Shown here piece by piece: positions 1 through 8,935 of a stretch of 64,000 nucleotides of DNA. The stretch spans positions 356,265 to 420,264 of the forward strand of contig NZ_CANLRG010000001.1 of the NCBI RefSeq assembly GCF_947493565.1, given 5' to 3'. The notes beneath the pieces are model-generated. The model saw only the letters and a list, made by a program, of their open reading frames with translations. It did not search any database and was not told where the DNA came from. Both the position numbers and the translations under genes were made by a program. Source of the stretch: an uncultured Lutibacter sp. (GTDB taxonomy: Bacteria; Bacteroidota; Bacteroidia; Flavobacteriales; Flavobacteriaceae). The first letter of the stretch is position 1; the number at the start of each line of letters is the position of its first letter.

Positions 1-37
1 TACAGTTGTTTACAATTCATAATTATAATATTTTATA

Positions 38-2191
38 CTATTTTAAAGGTTTTGTAGCAACTGATGTTAGTTTAAAAAGTTTAGCTTGCTCAAGAATTTG
101 TAAAGTTACTTCAGCAATATTAAATAGTAAAATATATTGAATTTGTGTGATTTCTTTGTTCGTATTTAGCAATTGATTACTAATTTTTTCTAAAGTATCT
201 TCAATGTTTTCAATTTTGTTATTGCTTTGGGTTATCAACCAATGATGCGATTCTTCTAATGCTTTTAAAATGTGAATTTCAAAGACTTGATGGGATAGTT
301 TTTCTTGTTGGTTTTGATTTCTATGTGCACCCAATGCAGAAACATAAGAAAGTAAAGCATGATTTAAATAAGTTAATTTAAATGCTACTTTTTTTAATTG
401 TTGTTGTTTTTGAGGATCTAACTGCATATTTTGCCAGGCAGTAACTAACGCATTGTCAGCTCTATGTGCTTCTCTTCTAGCAATTCTATATTCTAAATCA
501 TCAGTTGTTGGTTTTTTATATTCTTCTAAAATTGCCTTAAAGTAAGTTGTATTTTTAAGAATGGCTTCACTCAACAAGTTTGGTAATTTTTTATATTGCC
601 ACTCCGGCCATAAAAATCGAACTACCACAAATGAAATAATTGCTCCAATAATTGTATCTATTAAACGAGGAGCCATTACATCAACTCCTTTATTAGCAAT
701 AATATTAAAGGCACAAAGCACAAAAATTGTAACATAAATAACACTGATAGAATAGCGTCGCTTCATCCAAATTAAAAATAAATAAGAGGAAGCTAACATT
801 AAAACTATTTGTCCTGAAAATGAAAATAGTTGTATAATTAAGACACCAATTATCACACCAGCCAATGTACCAACAGTTCTTTGAAATAGCCTTCTTCTTG
901 TTTCACTATAGCTAGGTTGTAAAACAAATAAAATGGTAAGCACAATCCATTCTCCTTTAGCAATATGAAAATATTCTGACAAGGTAAAACCAATTAAAAA
1001 AGAAACACTTAACCTTAAAGCATGCCGCATTCTTGGATGATTTATATTTAACTGTGCTTTTAAACGTTCAAAATAAGTGCGTGAATCTTTTTCTAATCTT
1101 GGAAGTAAATTAGACAGGTTATTTTGATGAATATTTTTTAAAGTGATATGAGATTTACTTAAATTAAGGATGAGCAATTTAATAGGTTGAGATATTGTTA
1201 ATTTATTATTTTGTAATAAACTATTGGTAGTTTTCACCAACCAATCTAACGCAATTGGATGTTTGTAAGAAATGCCAGTAAGTAAACTTTTAGAAAAATT
1301 TTGGGTGGCATGAGCCAATTCATGTAATAATTGACGAATTCCACCAATTAATTCATTATTTAGAGGATTTGCACTTAATAAATTGTAAGGGTCATGGCTT
1401 GATGCAGCCCGTTCATGCAAGCTTTGTAATACCATAAAATAATGTAGGTATGGTTGAAGCGGTTGCTGATTAGAAAGTGACTCTCCATAACTATTCAATA
1501 CTGCTTTACATTTATCTAAGGCTTCAACAGTTTGTACATTTAGTAAGGCTAACTTGGCACGTATTTCTTTTTCTGTAGGTTCATCACTTGGAAATAATTT
1601 AGATTTTTCGTTCAAATACAACGAAAGAGCTGTAAAGCCTCTTGCTAATTGCTCTTCAATTAAACTGTATGGCTTTAAGCTTAATAAAATATAGGATAAA
1701 ACACCATAAATAAATGCTCCAGTGGTTAATAAAATAGGCTGAACATACCAATTAGGACTTATGTCAGCTCCAATCATGGTATAGATACCTATAAGTAGCG
1801 CTCCAAAAGTTACACCTCTAAATCGTTCACTAATTCCGCCTATTAAAATAAATATAATGGTAGAAAATGAGAGTCCTATAGCTAGTAATATTGGATAAGG
1901 TTGTAATAACTCTACAGAAAAACTTGAAATGGCAAAACTTAAAACTTTTAGTACCATTGATTTTAAACGTCCATTAGGGTGGTCATCAGTTTCAGATAAA
2001 GTACCAGCCAGAGCACCTAAACCCAAACTTACTCCATAAAACGGATAGCCAAAAATCACCATTAAAATAACAAGTGAGCCAATAACAAAGGTAGCTTTAA
2101 AAGCCAACAATCTATCTGGATCGCTTAAAAACGTATTTCTAAAAGATTTGTACCATGATGATATATTAAGATAGTTGAAAAGTTGATTCAT
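38..2191 (-). CDS. yccS: FUSC-family (YccS-like) inner-membrane protein
   Basis: A 717-residue integral membrane protein of the YccS/FUSC family (putative aromatic-acid or small-molecule exporters). Two hydrophobic blocks of about six helices each (roughly residues 30-170 and 390-530) are separated by a helical cytoplasmic domain, and a second soluble domain follows. The second block carries the family's RTxGTxxG signature (RTVGTLAG) after a conserved RRRLFQ. The N-terminal GYPFYGVSLGLGALAGTLSETDD stretch, shown here in part as GYPFYGVSLGLGALAG, matches the YccS type. Length is normal for the family. It is divergent from the MFS gene at 2458. The substrate cannot be deduced. Confidence 0.85.
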   Translation of the reverse strand: MNQLFNYLNISSWYKSFRNTFLSDPDRLLAFKATFVIGSLVILMVIFGYPFYGVSLGLGALAGTLSETDDHPNGRLKSMVLKVLSFAISSFSVELLQPYPILLAIGLSFSTIIFILIGGISERFRGVTFGALLIGIYTMIGADISPNWYVQPILLTTGAFIYGVLSYILLSLKPYSLIEEQLARGFTALSLYLNEKSKLFPSDEPTEKEIRAKLALLNVQTVEALDKCKAVLNSYGESLSNQQPLQPYLHYFMVLQSLHERAASSHDPYNLLSANPLNNELIGGIRQLLHELAHATQNFSKSLLTGISYKHPIALDWLVKTTNSLLQNNKLTISQPIKLLILNLSKSHITLKNIHQNNLSNLLPRLEKDSRTYFERLKAQLNINHPRMRHALRLSVSFLIGFTLSEYFHIAKGEWIVLTILFVLQPSYSETRRRLFQRTVGTLAGVIIGVLIIQLFSFSGQIVLMLASSYLFLIWMKRRYSISVIYVTIFVLCAFNIIANKGVDVMAPRLIDTIIGAIISFVVVRFLWPEWQYKKLPNLLSEAILKNTTYFKAILEEYKKPTTDDLEYRIARREAHRADNALVTAWQNMQLDPQKQQQLKKVAFKLTYLNHALLSYVSALGAHRNQNQQEKLSHQVFEIHILKALEESHHWLITQSNNKIENIEDTLEKISNQLLNTNKEITQIQYILLFNIAEVTLQILEQAKLFKLTSVATKPLK

Positions 2192-2445
2192 TTTTTATGG
2201 ATGCTTTGCTATTTTAATTGCCTTGCAAAAGTAATCAATACATTTGGTAGCAATTTAAATAATATGATAATATTATAAATGCTTTACACTTTTAGAATTT
2301 AGATTGGTGTCATATATGGTTTTAATTGAGGAAGTACAAATAAAAGATACAACAATAATAAATATTGACATTTGTACTATAATTTATATTATGTTAAATA
2401 GTGAATTTTAAATTCCACTCTATACATCCCAATAATAAATTATAG

Positions 2446-2453
2446 TACATTTG
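2446..2453 (+). promoter_or_regulatory. -7 box of the MFS gene, leaderless spacing
   Basis: TACATTTG matches the Bacteroidota -7 consensus TAnnTTTG. Its final G is five bases before the ATG at 2458, so transcription should begin at or next to the A of the start codon. No clear -33 TTG was seen at standard spacing. Confidence 0.55.
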
Positions 2454-2457
2454 CTGA

Positions 2458-3657
2458 ATGCTACAAAAAAAATCATCACAGTTTGAATTTATAGCTTTAA
2501 TGGCTTCACTTATGTCTATAGTTGCTTTAGCTATAGATGCCTTATTACCAGCACTTGATTTTATAGGAATTTCTATAGGAACTACACAAACGGTTGATAA
2601 TCAACTGCTAATTACAATGATATTTTTGGGACTGGGTTTAGGTCCTTTATTTTTTGGACCTATTTCTGATAGTTTAGGCAGAAAACCAATTGTATATATG
2701 GGTTTTGGTTTGTTTATTATTGCAAGTTTAATTTGTGTGTATTCTGAAAGTTTAGAAATGATGGTTTTTGGCAGAATTTTACAAGGTATTGGACTTTCAG
2801 CACCAAGAACCATTAGTATAGCAATGGTTAGAGATACTTATAGTGGTGATTATATGGCTAGAATTATGTCGTTCATAACTGTTGTTTTTATCTTAGTACC
2901 AATTGTTGCACCAGCCATGGGAAAATTTGTGTTAGATCACTATAATTGGCAAGCCATTTTTTATATTCAATTGTTATTTAGCGTGTTAGTTAGTGGATGG
3001 TTTTGGTTAAGACAACCAGAAACTTTAGCTATTGAAAAGCGTGTTAAATTTTCAAGTCATATTTTTATTGATGGTTTAAAAGAAATTAAAAAATCTAAAC
3101 GCACTATTGGTTTTACGGTAATTTCAGGATTTGTAACTGGATCATTTATGGTATATTTGAGTACAGCGCAACAAATATTTCAGTTTCAATACGATTTAAA
3201 AGAAGAATTTCCTTTTATATTTGCTGGGTTGGCCATTGCCATTGGTTCAGCAACGTTTTTAAATGGTGCATTGGTTTTAAAATTTGGAATGGAAAAATTA
3301 GTAACTACTTCACTCCTAACATTTTTTAGTGTTTCATTACTTTATATTATGTTGTTTAATGGTAATACCAATCCACCTATTGAAATTTTATTGGTATTTT
3401 TTGGTTTGCAATTTTTTGCCATTGGATTTTTATTTGGAAATTTAAGAGCCTTAGCAATGGAACCTGTAGGACATATTGCTGGAATTGGTGCTGCGATTAC
3501 TGGATTTATTTCTACAATTATGGCAGTCCCTATTAGCACTTTTATTGGTCGCTTTGTAACTTCTACAGCACTTCCTCTATTTATTGGGTTTTTAGTTTGT
3601 AGTTTGTCTTCTATCTTAATTTTAATGTATTTAAAAAGAAATTCATTAAAAAATTAA
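2458..3657 (+). CDS. Bcr/CflA-type multidrug MFS exporter
   Basis: A 399-residue major facilitator with about 12 membrane segments. It has the MFS motif A between helices 2 and 3 (GPISDSLGRKP) and the DHA1-type motif around GRILQGIGLSAPR. The AIDALLPAL stretch in helix 1 is typical of Bcr/CflA drug:proton antiporters (bicyclomycin, chloramphenicol and others). The ATG at 2458 follows a -7 box directly, which supports this start and a leaderless message. It is divergent from the YccS-like gene. The subfamily is confident; the drug specificity is unknown. Confidence 0.85.
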   Translation: MLQKKSSQFEFIALMASLMSIVALAIDALLPALDFIGISIGTTQTVDNQLLITMIFLGLGLGPLFFGPISDSLGRKPIVYMGFGLFIIASLICVYSESLEMMVFGRILQGIGLSAPRTISIAMVRDTYSGDYMARIMSFITVVFILVPIVAPAMGKFVLDHYNWQAIFYIQLLFSVLVSGWFWLRQPETLAIEKRVKFSSHIFIDGLKEIKKSKRTIGFTVISGFVTGSFMVYLSTAQQIFQFQYDLKEEFPFIFAGLAIAIGSATFLNGALVLKFGMEKLVTTSLLTFFSVSLLYIMLFNGNTNPPIEILLVFFGLQFFAIGFLFGNLRALAMEPVGHIAGIGAAITGFISTIMAVPISTFIGRFVTSTALPLFIGFLVCSLSSILILMYLKRNSLKN

Positions 3658-3718
3658 AACATATAAAGAATAGAATATCAATATGTTAATTTGGTTTATT
3701 TAAACTTTCTATTCATTA

Positions 3719-3889
3719 TTATTGATTTTGAACAAAACAAGGTTTGTTTTTTTCAAAAGTGACATGAATTTCAATAGGGTTACAGCAGGTTTCACAGTCT
3801 TCAATATAAATTTGATCAACAATTGAACTATCTAACAACATAGAAATTGTTTCCCAACAATATGGACATTGAAAAAAATGTTCTAACAT
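3719..3889 (-). CDS. CPXCG-motif cysteine-rich small protein
   Basis: A 56-residue protein read directly from the minus strand (ATG at 3889-3887, stop at 3719). It begins MLEHFFQCPYCWETIS and continues with an EDCETCCNPIEI segment. This is the layout of the CPXCG-motif family: CPYC near the N-terminus, then E-D-C-x-x-C-C, a probable metal-binding knuckle. The usual glycine of CPxCG is a tryptophan here (CPYCWE). The function is unknown in the literature I recall. It lies 12 bp downstream of the TauE-like gene on the same strand, so the two are probably co-transcribed. Confidence 0.85.
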   Translation of the reverse strand: MLEHFFQCPYCWETISMLLDSSIVDQIYIEDCETCCNPIEIHVTFEKNKPCFVQNQ

Positions 3890-3901
3890 TTAGTATAATT
3901 T

Positions 3902-4672
3902 TTACTTAAATAAAATTAACAAAGCTCCTACAGCAGTTACTAAAATAATAAACTTTCTGTACAATTGATTATTTATGAGTTTTACCAACTTAATTCCAGT
4001 ATAAAATCCGAAGATAATTATGGGTAATAAAATTAGATTAATTGAAATACTTTGAATTGATATGGTTTTCCAAACAATCATATGAAAAGGAAGTTTAAAT
4101 ACATTTATAATAAAAAACAACCAAGCTGCAGTGCCAATAAATTCATTTTTAGGTAAGCGCATTGCTAAAAAGTAGATATTTGAAAAAGAGCCTGCTAAAT
4201 TTCCAATCATAGAGGTAAATCCAGATAATAATCCCATACTGTTGGAAAAAACGCTATTTTGAGGAATATGAGTAGATGTATGTTTGTCCATTACAATCAT
4301 AATAACTACAATCACAAGAATTAAAGCTCCCATTAAACGTCTAAAAAGTTCGTCGGAAATATCGTTTCCCAACCACACTCCTATCAATACTCCAATTATC
4401 ATGGTTGGTAAAAGCTTTCCTAAATATTTCCATTGAGTATGTCTATGATAATAAATAACGGCTAAAATATCTGCAAAAACCATCATAGGTATTAGTACTC
4501 CCGTTGAAGATTTCCCTCCAAAAACAATGGCCATTAAAGTTACAATAACAACTCCTATTCCTTTAATTCCAGCTTTTCCAACCCCTAACAAAAAGGCACC
4601 AAGAATTGCAAAAAACCAGTTTAACATTGTTAGTTTTGGTAGTATGGTAAAATCTTGTAGGTAATTCACCAT
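3902..4672 (-). CDS. TSUP-family (TauE/SafE) membrane permease
   Basis: A 256-residue polytopic protein with about eight hydrophobic segments in the two-repeat layout of the TauE/SafE (TSUP) family, which export sulfite, sulfoacetate or related organosulfur anions. Visible family features are the glycine-rich first repeat (FLLGVGKAGIKGIG) and the matching GFTSMIGNLAGSFSNIY in the second repeat. No substrate can be assigned. It follows the terminator at 4694-4722 and precedes the CPXCG gene on the same strand. Confidence 0.8.
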   Translation of the reverse strand: MVNYLQDFTILPKLTMLNWFFAILGAFLLGVGKAGIKGIGVVIVTLMAIVFGGKSSTGVLIPMMVFADILAVIYYHRHTQWKYLGKLLPTMIIGVLIGVWLGNDISDELFRRLMGALILVIVVIMIVMDKHTSTHIPQNSVFSNSMGLLSGFTSMIGNLAGSFSNIYFLAMRLPKNEFIGTAAWLFFIINVFKLPFHMIVWKTISIQSISINLILLPIIIFGFYTGIKLVKLINNQLYRKFIILVTAVGALLILFK

Positions 4673-4693
4673 TAAATTTTAATTTTTTTTATA

Positions 4694-4722
4694 AAAAAAG
4701 ACTGTCTTAAGACAGTCTTTTT
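4694..4722 (-). terminator. Intrinsic terminator after the OmpA lipoprotein gene
   Basis: AAGACTGTC-TTAA-GACAGTCTT is a perfect 9-bp stem with A and T tracts on both sides. It lies 18 bp past the stop of the OmpA gene. Confidence 0.85.
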
Positions 4723-4740
4723 AAAATGATCTTTTATTTT

Positions 4741-5451
4741 TTAATTTTCTGCTTCTTTCTTTGCATCTTCTTTCATTTTATCGTTAGGAACAATCGCAAT
4801 ATTTACTCTACGATTTTTTGATCGCCCTTCTACGGTAGTATTATCAGCAACAGGTTGTTCTTCACCAAACCAATTTGTAGTAAATCGCGAAGAATTCAAC
4901 CCTTTATTGTGAATGAAAAAATTAGTTACTGCATAGGCTCTGTTTTTTGATAAGGTCATATTATAAGCATCAGCACCTGTACTATCTGTATGTCCAACAA
5001 TTAAAACATTGGTATCTGGATATTCTTTTAAAATATTCGCTAATTTATTTAATAAAGCATCCGAAGCATCATTAATATTGTATTTATTAGTATCAAAATA
5101 AACTCCGCTGTTTTCATCAAAGGTTACTACAATACCATCATCAATGCGTTCTACCACAGCTCCAGGAATTTCTTCTTCAATTTGTTGTGCTTGTTTGTCC
5201 ATTTTTTTACCAATAAGAACTCCAGCAGTCCCGCCTACTACTCCACCAATTACAGCTCCTAGCTCACCACCATCACCTTTTTTACCAACATTATTACCAA
5301 TAATGGCTCCTAAAATAGCTCCACCAGCAGCACCAATTGCTCCTCCCTTTTGAGTATTACTAGCGTTTTTTGTTGCTTCACAGCTACTTAGGTTAACTAC
5401 TAAAATAGTTGAAAATATTGTTATCGTTATTTTTTTTATAAGTGTTTTCAT
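4741..5451 (-). CDS. OmpA-family lipoprotein with glycine-zipper domain
   Basis: A 236-residue lipoprotein. A signal peptide ends in a lipobox (LSSC, Cys24). A glycine-zipper segment (about 36-85, GAIGAAGGAILGAIIG and a second copy) follows, then an OmpA C-terminal peptidoglycan-binding domain (about 105-225) with VGHTDSTG and the GRSKNRRVNI signature. It probably tethers the outer membrane to peptidoglycan. Its ATG overlaps the stop of the upstream lipocalin gene by one base, so the two are translationally coupled. A terminator follows. Confidence 0.9.
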   Translation of the reverse strand: MKTLIKKITITIFSTILVVNLSSCEATKNASNTQKGGAIGAAGGAILGAIIGNNVGKKGDGGELGAVIGGVVGGTAGVLIGKKMDKQAQQIEEEIPGAVVERIDDGIVVTFDENSGVYFDTNKYNINDASDALLNKLANILKEYPDTNVLIVGHTDSTGADAYNMTLSKNRAYAVTNFFIHNKGLNSSRFTTNWFGEEQPVADNTTVEGRSKNRRVNIAIVPNDKMKEDAKKEAEN

Positions 5452-5930
5452 TATTCATTGATTTTTGAAAAGTTCATATTAATTTTTAAAGGTTGTCCAC
5501 CTAATAATACCGTTTGTTGCCATTGCATGGTAGATTCTGATAATTGAGTTAAATTCAATCTAAAACCTTTATTATCTTCTGATTTCTCCTTCTCATTAGT
5601 AGGTTTTAATAAGAAATCATACAAACCAGTATTAGGATCAATTTCTTGAATGGTAAAAATAAAATATCTTTCTCCTAGCACACAATTTTGATTATTAATG
5701 GTGTAATTACCAGTATTATTGTTAGGTATAAACCTCCAAGTACTTCCTTCAAAACAAGTTGCTAAAGCGTCATTTAGAAGTAGCGTTTTAAAATCACCCG
5801 ATTCACTATAAGTAACCATATCTAAGTTCCAATAGCCTTTGATTACTTTTTTGGACTGAATCACTGTTTTGGGAGTTCCACAAGAAATTATGGTAAAAAT
5901 TACCACAGCAAACATGCATAGTTTTTTCAT
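5451..5930 (-). CDS. Lipocalin-like lipoprotein
   Basis: A 159-residue lipoprotein with signal peptide and lipobox (IISC, Cys17). The mature part begins a lipocalin-like domain (GYWNLDMVTYSES) that continues with GSTWRFIPNNNTGNY and NQNCVLG, a pattern typical of small Bacteroidota lipocalin-family lipoproteins. The ligand is unknown. It is the first gene of a two-gene unit with the OmpA lipoprotein, overlapping it by one base. That pairing is common in flavobacteria and suggests a joint envelope function. Confidence 0.8.
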   Translation of the reverse strand: MKKLCMFAVVIFTIISCGTPKTVIQSKKVIKGYWNLDMVTYSESGDFKTLLLNDALATCFEGSTWRFIPNNNTGNYTINNQNCVLGERYFIFTIQEIDPNTGLYDFLLKPTNEKEKSEDNKGFRLNLTQLSESTMQWQQTVLLGGQPLKINMNFSKINE

Positions 5931-6085
5931 TTTCTTTTAAGCTTTAAGTTATTTAATTGATTTTAGCTGTAAGTATTAAATATAATTATTTTTTTATTCA
6001 AAGATATAAAAAAGACCTACTAATTTTATAAAGATTAGCAATTAAATTATTTAGAGTTTACTTTAACCTAGAATAATAAAAAAAG

Positions 6086-6093
6086 TATATTTG
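6086..6093 (+). promoter_or_regulatory. -7 box of truC, leaderless spacing
   Basis: TATATTTG fits TAnnTTTG. The ATG of truC begins five bases after the final G, the same spacing as at the MFS gene and the thr leader. Confidence 0.55.
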
Positions 6094-6097
6094 CGGC

Positions 6098-6796
6098 ATG
6101 AAAATTGAGATTCTTTTTGAAGATAATTACATTATTGTTGTTAATAAACCCAATAAGATTTTAATTCATAATTCATACTATGCTAGAAATATAAAAGAAG
6201 CTACTTTACTTGATTTATTAAAGGAAGAGTTTCAAGAAAATTACTATCCAATTCATAGGTTAGATCGCAAAACTTCTGGTGTATTGGTTTTGGCCAAACA
6301 AAAGAGATATGTAGCTATTTTTCAAGAATTATTTAATTCTAATAGCATTCAAAAAAAATATTTAGGCATTGTTCGAGGTTTTATTGAAACTCCCTGTACA
6401 ATTAAGTCTCCTGTAAAACACCCTGATACTAAACTTTATAAAGATGCAGAAACTTTATGTGAACCAATACTTAACAAACAATTAGATATTGCTGTTCATC
6501 CTTACCAAACATCAAGATATAGTTTAGTTAGATTAAAGCCAGCAACAGGAAGAATGCATCAGCTTAGAATTCATATGAATAAAATTAGTCATCCTATTGT
6601 GGGTGATTATAAATACGGAGATCGGTTTCATAATAGGATGTTTGAAAATGAATTGAATTGTGATAATTTATTTTTGCATGCACACTCCATACATTTTGAG
6701 CACCCATTAACAAAAGAAAAATTAGATTTATATGCTGATTTACCACTTAATTGGCAAAAAATATTTGAAAAATTTAGTTGGCAATTTGAATTTTAA
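6098..6796 (+). CDS. truC: tRNA pseudouridine(65) synthase-like, RluA family
   Basis: A 232-residue RluA-family pseudouridine synthase. It has the catalytic HRLDRKTSG motif (Asp56), the early VVNKPNKILIH motif and the conserved RMHQLRIHM and HPIVGDYKYGD blocks. There is no S4 domain, and the short length and the GDRFHNRMF tail fit the TruC subgroup, which modifies U65 in tRNA. The substrate is inferred from subgroup resemblance. Start chosen at 6098, right behind the -7 box. Confidence 0.8.
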   Translation: MKIEILFEDNYIIVVNKPNKILIHNSYYARNIKEATLLDLLKEEFQENYYPIHRLDRKTSGVLVLAKQKRYVAIFQELFNSNSIQKKYLGIVRGFIETPCTIKSPVKHPDTKLYKDAETLCEPILNKQLDIAVHPYQTSRYSLVRLKPATGRMHQLRIHMNKISHPIVGDYKYGDRFHNRMFENELNCDNLFLHAHSIHFEHPLTKEKLDLYADLPLNWQKIFEKFSWQFEF

Positions 6797-6799
6797 AAA

Positions 6800-7049
6800 C
6801 ACCGTTTTCGAATTATAGTTAAGCTATTTTTTGCTGAATTTAAATATTTATATGATGATAAATACGATTTGGTTAAATAAAAACCACTTTCACCTCAAAA
6901 TAAATAGTTTTTATTAAAACTTTTTCTTTTACAATTGAGCAACCTCCCATTTAAATTGTCACGTCCACAATATTTTATTTGTAATGGTTGATCAATTACA
7001 ATTTATGATATCATACAAAATATGAAAGAACTATAATTCGAAAACGGTG
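6800..7049. repeat. 250-bp element bounded by 21-bp perfect inverted repeats
   Basis: The arms at 6800-6820 (starting CACCGTTTTCGAATTATAG) and 7029-7049 (ending CGAAAACGGTG) are exact reverse complements over 21 bp. They enclose about 208 bp of non-coding AT-rich DNA. The left arm begins four bases after the truC stop. This is the form of a miniature inverted-repeat element, or of a large cruciform-forming site. No convincing target duplication is visible because the flanks are A-rich. With the following 136 bp it makes up the 389-bp gene-free stretch after truC. I see nothing else in it. Confidence 0.7.
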
Positions 7050-7185
7050 AAATAATTGAACTTTTTAGTTATATATAAAACAAATACCTAATTAATCTTT
7101 TAAAATTTATTATAAATATATTTAATTTGCTAAGCATTTTACCCCCAATAAAACAACTTAATTCTGTATATAAATTTAGATTTAT

Positions 7186-7635
7186 TTAAATATTTATAAC
7201 TAATCTTTTTTGCTTTTCATTTTTCAAAATAGTTAATACCAGTTCAAATATTTCTAGTTTTATATATTTAAAATTTTCAAAATAATTTTGTACTTCTTTT
7301 TTTAATATTTCATGTGTTTTTCTAAAAACACCTTCTTTTTTTAGATAAATATTTTCTAATAATAAGGCTAAATTTATTTTATGTTCTTTAATATCATTAA
7401 TCAATTCTTCTCTAAGAACAGTTTCATGACTTATTCCGTTAAACAGTAATTTTGCTTTACTATAATGTTTTTCTGAACAAAACTCAATAATGTGTTCAGC
7501 TAACAACTCTTTTAAGAATTCCTCTTCTACTTTTATAAACTGAAATTCGGAAATCCATTTTAGGGTGTTTTTATGTAAATGCTCAATACTGCAATTAGGC
7601 TTTAATTTATTTTGTTTTGGGATTAATCTTTTCAC
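7186..7635 (-). CDS. Hypothetical helical protein
   Basis: A 149-residue, lysine- and glutamate-rich, probably all-helical soluble protein that I do not recognise. It has no signal peptide or membrane segment. The start is a GTG at 7635-7633, and no ATG gives a longer product. It lies downstream of the two-component genes on the same strand. The 247-bp gap between them contains two FNR-like palindromes, so its expression may respond to the neighbouring Crp/Fnr-type regulator. That is an inference from position. Confidence 0.55.
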   Translation of the reverse strand: MKRLIPKQNKLKPNCSIEHLHKNTLKWISEFQFIKVEEEFLKELLAEHIIEFCSEKHYSKAKLLFNGISHETVLREELINDIKEHKINLALLLENIYLKKEGVFRKTHEILKKEVQNYFENFKYIKLEIFELVLTILKNEKQKRLVINI

Positions 7636-7835
7636 TTTATTAGATTTTATTTTAATAAAAAAGATTTTTTAATTTTTGTTTTCAAACATTTTTTAATTCT
7701 TAAAAAATCTTTTTAAAGTTTTCTTTAGCATAAACCTTTTTTAGGCTCACTTATAATAGCATCACTTCTTTTTCTTTTATATAAAAGTGGCTTTAATTAT
7801 TTAATCAAAATTACGGGTGGATAGTTCAAATTGCA

Positions 7836-7849
7836 ATGATGCACATCAA
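7836..7849. promoter_or_regulatory. FNR-like palindrome 1
   Basis: ATGAT-GCAC-ATCAA matches the FNR/Crp half-site pattern TTGATnnnnATCAA at nine of ten positions. It sits upstream of the hypothetical gene ending at 7186, just past the stop of the Crp-type regulator gene. Confidence 0.55.
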
Positions 7850-7857
7850 TATAAAAA

Positions 7858-7871
7858 ATGATTTTCATCAA
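7858..7871. promoter_or_regulatory. FNR-like palindrome 2
   Basis: ATGAT-TTTC-ATCAA is a second nine-of-ten match to TTGATnnnnATCAA. Its centre is 22 bp, about two helical turns, from the first, so two dimers could sit on the same face of the DNA. Confidence 0.55.
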
Positions 7872-7882
7872 TATAAATTTGA

Positions 7883-8935
7883 TTAATTTACTTTAAGAAG
7901 CTTAGGAATATCAATAATGGTAATACTTTTTGTAGTTACTTTTATTAGTTTTTCTTCTTTAAAATCATGCAAAGTTCTTATCAATGATTCTTTTGCTATA
8001 CCAATAGAATTGGCCAAATTAATTCGACTTATACTAATTTCATTAGTACTTTTTGTAGGATATTTATCTAATAATTTAATTAAGGTTAAAGCTGTTCTTC
8101 TTCTTACAGAGCTATAAGCAGTTGTAATTAACTGTTTTTTTATATCAATTAAATCACTAGCTAACAAATCAATAAAATTGTAAAGTATATGGTTGTTGTC
8201 ATTTATTACAGCAATAATTTCTTCTTTACTAATTTTATATAATTGAGTATTTACAATGGCTTTAGAATTTTCAAAATGAGGAGTGTGCTTTACAAATGAT
8301 GCGTAGCCAAAATACTGCATATTTGTATAATAACTTGTAATAAATTCTTTTCCTAGTTCATTAGATTTATAGGTTTTAACCAAACCATTTTTAATTAAAT
8401 ATAAATGATTGCTTTGGATTCCTTGACAATAAATAGTTTCGTTTTTTTTATATGTATATACTTTTTTCTTAGCTAAGTAATGTTCAATGTTTTTAATATT
8501 CCCTAAACTTTTATATTTTGTGTTATTTGTTGAAAACTTAAACTTTTTTTTAACTTCAAAGGCTTCAACTCTTTTTAATCTACTGTCTATGGCTCTTAAA
8601 AGTTCAGATTCTTCAAAAGGTTTTTTTATATAATCATCAGCGCCTAACTCCATGCCTTTCCTTAAATCTTCATGGTTTGTTTTTGCAGTTAAAAAAATAA
8701 AAGGAATATGTTCTAAAACTGGTGTTTTAGATAGTATTTGTAACACTCCAAACCCATCCAATTCAGGCATCAAAATATCGCAAATTATAATATCTGGAAT
8801 AAAAGATTTAGCGACTGTGACTCCTTCCCTACCATTGTTAGCCGTTTGGACTGAAAAATTAGCTAATTCTAATATTTCTGCTGTATTTTCTCTAACAGCA
8901 GGATCGTCTTCAATTAATAATACTTTTTTATTCAT
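7883..8935 (-). CDS. Response regulator fused to Crp/Fnr-type DNA-binding module
   Basis: A 350-residue regulator with three parts. The receiver domain (about 1-120) has acidic residues E9/D10/D11, phospho-acceptor Asp53 (IIICDILMPELDG), Thr in FLTAK and the KKPF lysine. A cyclic-nucleotide-binding-like beta-roll (about 150-240) and a Crp-type helix-turn-helix (about 290-335, INLANSIGIAKESLIRTLHDF) follow. No N-terminal Cys cluster typical of iron-sulfur FNR is seen. The start overlaps the stop of the kinase gene by four bases (ATGA), so the two form a dedicated pair. FNR-like palindromes flank the pair. A redox or anaerobiosis role is plausible but inferred. Confidence 0.88.
   Translation of the reverse strand: MNKKVLLIEDDPAVRENTAEILELANFSVQTANNGREGVTVAKSFIPDIIICDILMPELDGFGVLQILSKTPVLEHIPFIFLTAKTNHEDLRKGMELGADDYIKKPFEESELLRAIDSRLKRVEAFEVKKKFKFSTNNTKYKSLGNIKNIEHYLAKKKVYTYKKNETIYCQGIQSNHLYLIKNGLVKTYKSNELGKEFITSYYTNMQYFGYASFVKHTPHFENSKAIVNTQLYKISKEEIIAVINDNNHILYNFIDLLASDLIDIKKQLITTAYSSVRRRTALTLIKLLDKYPTKSTNEISISRINLANSIGIAKESLIRTLHDFKEEKLIKVTTKSITIIDIPKLLKVN

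Noticed and set aside
5144..5353. Plus-strand frame opposite the OmpA lipoprotein
   Set aside because: Proline/alanine-rich shadow of the glycine-zipper codons.
6800..7049. Element after truC as another cassette
   Set aside because: Its two ends are inverted copies of each other, there is no gene inside and no 134-bp folded site. It is a different kind of element.
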